A DNA stretch of 64,000 nt from DASYPQ01 sp036006425. GTDB lineage: Bacteria; Planctomycetota; UBA1135; GCA-002686595. Within the stretch, counting starts at the first letter, position 1, and each line of letters starts with the position of its first letter. The translations under genes and the position numbers were made by a program. Shown in pieces: positions 59,092-64,000 of this stretch. The stretch covers positions 1-64,000 of the forward strand of contig DASYPQ010000024.1 in the NCBI GenBank assembly GCA_036006425.1. Direction: 5' to 3'. The notes under the pieces were generated by a model. The model was not told where the DNA came from and made no database searches. It worked only from the letters and a program-made list of their open reading frames with translations.

Positions 59092-60519
59092 TCAGCTCGA
59101 CGCGACCGACGACATGCCCATGCCCTTCAAGCCCTTCAGGGGCGGGGGCGGCACGAGACCGAGTGCGCGACCGAGGCGCTTCTTCCCGAACTGCGGGTTC
59201 TCGAAGTAGTACATCGCGCGCTCCATGAAGCGCCGCGCGCGCTGGTTGTAGCCGTAGTACCAGCGCTCGTAGCTCCGCACCATGTTCTTGCGCAGCTCCT
59301 CGAGCTCGACCTGCGTGAAGTGCTCGTGCTTGTACGCGGAGCGGTTGCTCGACACGTAGTTCTCGGTGAGGTCGGTGAGGTCGATGTTCGCGAGGTAGCC
59401 GTCCCAACTCTCCGTGCCGATCAGCGGGTTGAACACGCTGACGCGCACGAGGTCGGGACCGGCGAGCTTCAAGACCTTCTCGGTCTCCTGGATGTCCTCG
59501 AGCGTCTCCCCCGGGCTCCCGACGATCAGGTACACCTTCGCCCAGATCCCAGCGCGCCGCGTCATCCGCGCCGCTTCGACGATCACCTCCGGCGTCAGGT
59601 CCTTCTTCAGGACGTCGAGCATCCGCTGGCTGCCCGATTCCCAGCCGTAGTAGATCCGGCGGCATCCGGCGCGGTGCATGTGCTTCAGGAGCGGGTAGTC
59701 GACGCAGTCCGCGCGCGTGTTCGCGATCCACTCGAACTTCAGGCCGCGGCGCAGGATCTCGTCGCACATCTCGTGGATGCGCTTCCGGCGCAGCGTCAGG
59801 ATCTCGTCGACGAACAGCACGACGCCCGGGTTGTACGTGTGGACGATGTGCTCGAGCTCGTCGACGATCATCGCCGTCGAGCGCACGCGGAAGCCGCGTC
59901 CCGTCAGCTCCTTCTGGCAGAAGATGCACTTGAAGGGGCAGCCGCGCGTCGTGAAGACGTAGGCGAGGCGCTCCGGGTTGAGCTGGAAGTACTTCTCCAT
60001 CGGCAGGAGATGGCGCGCCGGCAGCGGCAGGTCGTCGAGCTTCTTGATCAGCGGCGGCGCGGGATTGTCGACCCACATCGTGCCCTCGCGCATCGCGGCG
60101 AGGCCCGGGATCGTCTTCATCGCGGCCTCGTCGTTGCCGTCGAGCGCGCGCAAGAACTGCGGCAGCGTCTCCTCGGCCTCGCCCTTGAGCACGTAGTCGA
60201 AGTGGCCGGAGTCGAGGAAGATCCCCTGGTCGACCGACGCGTGCGGGCCGCCCATGATCGTGATCTTGCCGCGGCTCTTCGCGTACTTCGCCCAGGCGAT
60301 CGCGCGGCGGATGTTCGGCGTGAGCGCGTCGAAGCCGATGATGTCGTTCTTGTCGATCGCCTCGCGCATCGCCGTGTCGTTGACGATGCGCTCGTCGACG
60401 AGCTCGACCGGGATCTTCTCGCGCTCGAGGGATGCGCCGAGGTAGGCGATCCCGAGGATCATCGCCAGGGGGTCCTCCTGGACGTGGGGCTTGACGTAGG
60501 CGAGGAGAGTTTTGCGCAT
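59092..60519 (-). CDS. B12-binding-domain radical SAM protein
   Basis: 475 residues. N-terminal Rossmann-like cobalamin-binding domain (about 1-140): AMILGIAYLGASLEREKI, GFDALTPNIRRAI, IMGGPHASVDQGIF and YVLKGEAEETLPQFLRAL. Then the radical SAM core with the cluster motif CPFKCIFC near residue 197, FVDEILTLRRKRIHEMC, WIANTRADCVD, YYGWESGSQRMLDVLKK and VYLIVGSPGETLEDI. These enzymes do radical methylation or rearrangement of lipids, peptides or sugars. I do not see the DxHxxG cobalamin-binding histidine, as in many members of this subgroup. It is first in the operon with the propeller and HTTM genes; the stop is followed 70 bases later by the next start. Confidence 0.9.
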   Translation of the reverse strand: MRKTLLAYVKPHVQEDPLAMILGIAYLGASLEREKIPVELVDERIVNDTAMREAIDKNDIIGFDALTPNIRRAIAWAKYAKSRGKITIMGGPHASVDQGIFLDSGHFDYVLKGEAEETLPQFLRALDGNDEAAMKTIPGLAAMREGTMWVDNPAPPLIKKLDDLPLPARHLLPMEKYFQLNPERLAYVFTTRGCPFKCIFCQKELTGRGFRVRSTAMIVDELEHIVHTYNPGVVLFVDEILTLRRKRIHEMCDEILRRGLKFEWIANTRADCVDYPLLKHMHRAGCRRIYYGWESGSQRMLDVLKKDLTPEVIVEAARMTRRAGIWAKVYLIVGSPGETLEDIQETEKVLKLAGPDLVRVSVFNPLIGTESWDGYLANIDLTDLTENYVSSNRSAYKHEHFTQVELEELRKNMVRSYERWYYGYNQRARRFMERAMYYFENPQFGKKRLGRALGLVPPPPLKGLKGMGMSSVASS

Positions 60520-60634
60520 CGAATGAGGGTCGGAGCTGGCGGTCAGGAGTCGCGCAGCCGGCCGTCGTGAACTGTACCCCGCCGGCCAAACACGCGCAAT
60601 TCCCTGTCTTGAATAGGTTTGGATCGACGATCCT

Positions 60635-61888
60635 CTATCGGCTCGCGACGGCGCGCTGGTACTCCTCGAGGTACTCGGAGGTCAGACGCTCGATCGTAAA
60701 GCGCTGGAGGAGCCGCAGATACCCTGCCTCGCCGAAGCGCTGGCGCAGCGCCGGGTCGCGCAGGAGCGCCGCCACGCGCTCGGCGAAGGCCGCGACCGCA
60801 AAGGGGTTCTCGACGTACCCCGTGACCCCGTCGCGGACGACCTCGGGACTGCCGCCGAAGACGGTCGCGACGACCGGCTTCTTGTGCTCCATCGCCTCGA
60901 GGTTCACGAGCCCGAACGTATCGAAGCAGATCGACGGCGTCGCGAAGACGTCCGTCGCGGCGTAGGCCGCCTGGAGCTCGTTCCCCTCGAGCCAGCCGGT
61001 GGTCACGACGCGCGACTCGACGGAGAGCGCGCGCGCCGCCGGCGCGAACTCCCGCTCCCAGGCCTCGGTCCTCCCCATCGCGAGAAGGCGGAGATCCGGG
61101 AACTCGGGGGCGAGATGCGCGAGCACCTCGAGCAGCTGGACGACGCCCTTCTGCTCGTGCAGCCGGCCCGCGATCGTGAGGACGCGCTTCCCCTCGAGCC
61201 CGAACCGGCGCCGGAACGCCGCGACTTCGGCGTCCGAAGGCTTGTGCGCGTCGGCGCGGATCGCGTTGTGGATCGTGCGGTCGACGCGGATCCTGTTCGC
61301 GCGGATCGCCGTCGCGAGCTCGGCGGACACCGCGACGAAGCGGTCGACGTCGCGCGCGAGCACGCCCCGGATCGCGGCGTTGCGCCAGGGGTTCCAGCGC
61401 AGGCGCTGGCACGGGATGCACTTCTGCCAGTACGCCTCGTAGTCGCGCAGCGAACCCTCGCGCTCGGGTCCGCCGTGGAAGCACGTGAGCTTCTGGTAGC
61501 AGAACGTCATCACGTCGTGGGCGGTGAACACGACGCCCGCGCCGGCCTCGCGCGCAGCCGTCAGCGCCGCGTACGAGAGGTGCGTGTGGAGGAGGTGCGC
61601 GTGGACGACGTCCGGCCGGAACGTCGCGAGCACGCGCCGGAACGGCTCGCGCACGCGCGGGTTGTCGAGCGACACGAAGCCGCGGAAGCGGACGTTGTAG
61701 TCGGAGACGAGGCGGAAGACGCGCAGCCCCTCGATCACCGTCTCCCCCGCATCCCGTGGGTCCTGGACGGCGGTCGCCAGCGCGGTCTCGTGCCCGAGCC
61801 CCCGGAGCGCCTCCGCGTGCTGGTACATCTGGCGCACCGACGAACCGATCCGCGGATCGGAGAGGTCGTTCAGGAAAAGGATTCTCAA
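60635..61888 (-). CDS. Glycosyltransferase family 4, GT-B fold
   Basis: 417 residues. N-terminal domain: ILFLNDLSDPRIGSSVRQM, VVHAHLLHTHLSYAAL and VVFTAHDVMTFC. A cysteine-rich insert (QKLTCFHGGPER... CIPCQRL) is common in this GT4 subgroup. C-terminal domain: VLTIAGRLHEQKGVVQLLEVL, then VFATPSICFDTFGLVNLEAMEHKKPVVATVFGGSPEVV (read in two parts), with the Glu-x7-Glu region represented. Sugar donor and acceptor are unknown. Start is TTG 61888. TAGAAT lies 15 bases upstream, and no better ATG is in frame near. Confidence 0.88.
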   Translation of the reverse strand: MRILFLNDLSDPRIGSSVRQMYQHAEALRGLGHETALATAVQDPRDAGETVIEGLRVFRLVSDYNVRFRGFVSLDNPRVREPFRRVLATFRPDVVHAHLLHTHLSYAALTAAREAGAGVVFTAHDVMTFCYQKLTCFHGGPEREGSLRDYEAYWQKCIPCQRLRWNPWRNAAIRGVLARDVDRFVAVSAELATAIRANRIRVDRTIHNAIRADAHKPSDAEVAAFRRRFGLEGKRVLTIAGRLHEQKGVVQLLEVLAHLAPEFPDLRLLAMGRTEAWEREFAPAARALSVESRVVTTGWLEGNELQAAYAATDVFATPSICFDTFGLVNLEAMEHKKPVVATVFGGSPEVVRDGVTGYVENPFAVAAFAERVAALLRDPALRQRFGEAGYLRLLQRFTIERLTSEYLEEYQRAVASR

Positions 61889-61903
61889 GGGGTCCGTGCG
61901 GAG

Positions 61904-61909
61904 ATTCTA
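61904..61909 (-). promoter_or_regulatory. -10 hexamer for the GT4 gene at 60635-61888
   Basis: TAGAAT on the minus strand, 15 bases before TTG 61888. The divergent gene at 61950 has a strong Shine-Dalgarno instead. Confidence 0.45.
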
Positions 61910-61937
61910 TCGGTCCGGCTGCCGCCCGTGCCGAAAG

Positions 61938-61943
61938 AGGAGG
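61938..61943 (+). promoter_or_regulatory. Shine-Dalgarno for the small protein at 61950
   Basis: AGGAGG, six bases before ATG 61950; this settles the start of the short gene. Confidence 0.75.
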
Positions 61944-61949
61944 TGCGAG

Positions 61950-62306
61950 ATGAAGAGCCGCATCTACGCGTTGAAGGAAGCCGAGCGGATCGTTCCGCTC
62001 TTGCGATCGATCGGTCGGGAGATCCGGGCGCGCCGCTTGGAGTCGGACGAGATCCAGAAGCGGATCGAGACGCTGCGCGCGAGCCCGCCACGCGCGGCGC
62101 CCGATGCGTCGAGCCTCGAGTCGGAGCTCGCGACGCATCTGCGCGAGATCCGAAGCGCGGAGAAGGAGCTCGAGCGGCTCGGTTGCAGGCTCGACGAGCA
62201 GCACCCGCTGCGGATCCTGATCCCCTCGCCGAACGGGGACTGGGCCTTCGACGGAAGCCTCGACGACACGCGCTTCTACGCGACGCCGGCGCGCGGCGCG
62301 TCCTGA
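61950..62306 (+). CDS. Small coiled-coil protein, DUF2203-like
   Basis: 118 residues. The N-terminus KSRIYALKEAERIVPLLRSIGREIRA and the closing ILIPSPNGDWAFDGSLDDTRFYA resemble DUF2203, whose members are small, helical and of unknown function. Residues 15-80 are charged helix and would form a coiled coil. A full AGGAGG six bases before the ATG supports expression. It lies between two GT4 genes on the opposite strand and overlaps the end of the downstream one by 31 bases, tail to tail. The family call is tentative. Confidence 0.75.
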   Translation: MKSRIYALKEAERIVPLLRSIGREIRARRLESDEIQKRIETLRASPPRAAPDASSLESELATHLREIRSAEKELERLGCRLDEQHPLRILIPSPNGDWAFDGSLDDTRFYATPARGAS

Positions 62307-63463
62307 GCCCCGAGGATCTCGTCGTAGAGCGCGAGGACGCTCCGCGCGTTCGCGTCCCACGACGACTGGAGGGCGCGCTCCCGCGCCGCCTTCCCGAGCG
62401 AGCGCGCGAAGCTCTCGTCGGAGAGCAGGCGCTCGAGCCCCGCAGCGACGGCTTCCTCGTTCGGCTCGACGAGCAGGCCCGTCACGCCATGGACGACCGC
62501 GTCCTCCGCGCCGCAGCCGCGCGTCCCGATCGCCGGGCGCCCGCACGCGGCCGCCTCGAGGTACACGATGCCGAAGCCCTCGAACCCGCCGTCGCTCGCC
62601 TGCACCGGCGTCAGGAGGAAGACGCGCGTCCGCTGGAGGAGATCGATCTTCTCGGACTCGTCGACATTGCCGAGGAAGTGGACGCGCTCCGCGAGACCCG
62701 CGGCGCGCACGCCGGCGAGGAGCTCCGTCGCATACGGGTCGCCGCCGGCCTTGCCGACGACGTAGTGGTGAAGGTCCGGATGCGCGGGCGCGACGCGCGC
62801 GAACGCCGCCAGGGCGAGGTGGTGGCCCTTGCGCTCCTTGATTTCGCCGATCGACAGCGTGAAAGGGTGCGCGTGCCAGGCGCGCGGCCCGATGCCGCTG
62901 GCTGCCGCGTAGTGCTCCGCGGACACGGCGTTCGGGATCACGCGCAGGCGCTCGAACGCCGTCGTGCCGGCGAGCTCGACGAGCCGGTCGCGCGTGTAGC
63001 GACTGACGGAGACGAGGCCCGCGAGATGCGCGTAGGTCCAACGCGCGAGGCCCGCGTGCCGCCGCGCGAGGAGCGGTTGCACACTGTAGGTCCCGTGCGC
63101 CGTCGCGACGCAGGGGATGCCGCGGAGGCGCGCGCCGAGGACACCCGCGAGGCTGTGCGGATAGTCCTTGATCGCGTGGACGAGGTCGGCGCCCTCTGCG
63201 GCGGAGGACACGCGCAGGCTCGCCGCGGCGAGGCTCGTCCAGAAGCGCGGCGGCGACATGTGGAAGAAGTAGTCCGGCGGGAGCCCGACCGAGACGTGCC
63301 AGTGCGCGGGCACGTCCGCGGAGGTCGGCCGGTGCTTCCGCGCGAGCAGGATCCGGACCTCGAGGCCCGGCCGCGCCTTCTCGAGCGCCGTGATCAGGCG
63401 CACCGCGTAGCGACCGACGCCGTCGAGATCCGAGAGCGAGTCGGTCAGGAAGAGAACGCGCAT
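62276..63463 (-). CDS. Glycosyltransferase family 4, GT-B fold
   Basis: 395 residues. Seen: VLFLTDSLSDLDGVGRYAVRLI at the start, ADLVHAIKDYPHSLAGVLGARLRG, VATAHGTYS, LVSVSRYTRDRLV, TLSIGEIKERKGHHLALAAF, VHFLGNVDESEKIDLLQ, VFLLTPVQASDGGFEGFGIVYLEAAACGRPAIG (read in two parts) with the E-x7-E motif of retaining GT4 enzymes. Substrates unknown; probably the same surface-glycan locus as the other GT4 gene. TATCAT lies nine bases before the ATG. It is divergent from the partial gene at 63496. Confidence 0.9.
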   Translation of the reverse strand: MRVLFLTDSLSDLDGVGRYAVRLITALEKARPGLEVRILLARKHRPTSADVPAHWHVSVGLPPDYFFHMSPPRFWTSLAAASLRVSSAAEGADLVHAIKDYPHSLAGVLGARLRGIPCVATAHGTYSVQPLLARRHAGLARWTYAHLAGLVSVSRYTRDRLVELAGTTAFERLRVIPNAVSAEHYAAASGIGPRAWHAHPFTLSIGEIKERKGHHLALAAFARVAPAHPDLHHYVVGKAGGDPYATELLAGVRAAGLAERVHFLGNVDESEKIDLLQRTRVFLLTPVQASDGGFEGFGIVYLEAAACGRPAIGTRGCGAEDAVVHGVTGLLVEPNEEAVAAGLERLLSDESFARSLGKAARERALQSSWDANARSVLALYDEILGAQDAPRAGVA

Positions 63464-63472
63464 CCCCGGCGC

Positions 63473-63478
63473 ATGATA
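63473..63478 (-). promoter_or_regulatory. -10 hexamer for the GT4 gene, overlapping one for the opposite strand
   Basis: TATCAT on the minus strand, nine bases before ATG 63463. On the plus strand TAGCTT (63477-63482) overlaps it by two bases and points to the gene at 63496, giving a compact bidirectional promoter. Confidence 0.5.
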
Positions 63479-63495
63479 GCTTCCGCACGCTGCCC

Positions 63496-64000
63496 ATGCG
63501 CGACGAAGCGATCGAAGCGAGCCCCGAAGGCCGCGGCGCGTTCGGCGGATTCATCGGCCCGCGCACGCTCGTCGAGCAGGTGCGGATCGCGGCCCCGTTC
63601 CTGTTCGACGGAACGCATCCCCTCTCCGCGACCGTCCCGGAGACACACGGCGAGCGCCTGCTCGACCACGCGTTCCATCCGCTCGGATGGTGGTCGATCC
63701 TCCGCCACGCGCATCTCGTGCAGGCGGAGGCCGAGCCTTCCCCGACCGCGCGCAGCGACTACTTCGCGCTGTGCCTGGCGGCGCACTTCGCCAGCGTCGC
63801 CTCGTACGTCCCGACGGACGTCGACGCGAAGATCCGCCGCGCGCTATGGTTCGAGCCCCAGCCGGACGACGAGCGCGCGCGGAAGTGCGCTCTCGCGCTC
63901 CACCTGTCGGAGTGGGACGTCCGCGGCGTCAGCGCGCGGATCGAGGTCGTCGAGGGGTTCGGACCGGTCTCCGGGCACGACGGGGAGCGTCTCTCGGTGC
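63496..64000 (+). CDS. Hypothetical protein (truncated by window end)
   Basis: Translated directly: 168 codons from ATG 63496 with no stop, beginning MRDEAIEASPEGRGAFGG. Later parts include HPLGWWSILRHAHLVQAEAEPS, FALCLAAHFASVASYVP and CALALHLSEWDVRGVSARIEVV. I recognise no family. There is no signal peptide or transmembrane segment in the part visible. The composition is like the neighbours. Its divergent partner is a GT4 glycosyltransferase, so it may belong to the same glycan locus. Confidence 0.65.
   Translation, partial: MRDEAIEASPEGRGAFGGFIGPRTLVEQVRIAAPFLFDGTHPLSATVPETHGERLLDHAFHPLGWWSILRHAHLVQAEAEPSPTARSDYFALCLAAHFASVASYVPTDVDAKIRRALWFEPQPDDERARKCALALHLSEWDVRGVSARIEVVEGFGPVSGHDGERLSV

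Overview
The window is GC-rich DNA (roughly 70 % by eye), densely packed with genes on both strands. It contains about fifty protein genes and one tRNA. No gap exceeds 300 bases. No insertion sequence, prophage, integrase, CRISPR array or rRNA was seen. The likely source is a planctomycete (phylum Planctomycetota), which is inference. The evidence is: (i) a secreted beta-propeller protein (18644-19894) ending in a Cys/Gly-rich C-terminal domain that I associate with planctomycete exoproteins; (ii) three large Hanks-type Ser/Thr kinases in 64 kb carrying TPR, PD40-propeller or FHA modules, one divergent from an ECF sigma factor; (iii) an FG-GAP protein, a tricorn-like protease and DUF5989/carbamoyltransferase genes.

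Layout. 1-2.7 kb: xseB-ispA-dxs, isoprenoid precursor genes on the minus strand, with dxs cut by the window edge. 2.8-10.7 kb: a cytochrome c, a convergent spacer with a perfect 36-bp palindrome, an osmC/ABC-ATPase/O-methyltransferase operon, a lipoprotein, an amidohydrolase, a short-chain dehydrogenase, an S1-repeat RNA-binding protein and panB. 10.7-15 kb: a flavoprotein, and divergently a coupled pair of a cupin-like protein and a methyltransferase. 15-19.9 kb: kinase 1, its divergent ECF sigma factor, and the secreted propeller protein. 20-25.6 kb: kinase 2, then pgk-rpe-accD. 25.7-30.3 kb: an M48 protease, an FG-GAP protein, a CPBP protease and gap. 30.5-38.9 kb: tilS, yggS-type gene, FHA kinase 3, and a TPR metallopeptidase. 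39-43 kb: an amidase lipoprotein and the operon ald-uppP-gmd. 43.0-44.6 kb: tRNA-Val(GAC) and an HtrA-type protease. 44.6-48.4 kb: an operon of a small membrane protein, a NodU/CmcH carbamoyltransferase and an SGNH-hydrolase/DUF5989 fusion, then a free-standing 42-residue DUF5989 gene. 48.4-54 kb: a polysaccharide deacetylase, a GNAT protein and a tricorn-like protease. 54.2-64 kb: a GT2-methyltransferase fusion, a GT39-like membrane protein, an HTTM protein, a propeller/Y_Y_Y protein, a B12-type radical SAM enzyme, two GT4 glycosyltransferases, a small coiled-coil protein and a truncated unknown.

How the genes fit together. Most genes are housekeeping: isoprenoids, fatty-acid initiation, glycolysis, pantothenate and tRNA modification. 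Four cell-surface themes recur: signalling by Ser/Thr kinases, secreted proteases, peptidoglycan and undecaprenol (amidase, uppP, ald), and glycan assembly (gmd, GTs, deacetylase, SGNH, carbamoyltransferase). The 44.6-48.4 kb cassette resembles the sxtI/sxtJ/sxtK arrangement. It is the best candidate for a poorly described system, probably O-carbamoylation or acylation of a surface or secreted glycan.

Regulation. About a dozen genes have a TANNNT hexamer, often TAGRNT, ending 6-11 bases before the start codon and no Shine-Dalgarno. Genes with a good Shine-Dalgarno usually have a longer leader or sit inside an operon. This suggests many leaderless or nearly leaderless mRNAs, and I used it to choose several starts.
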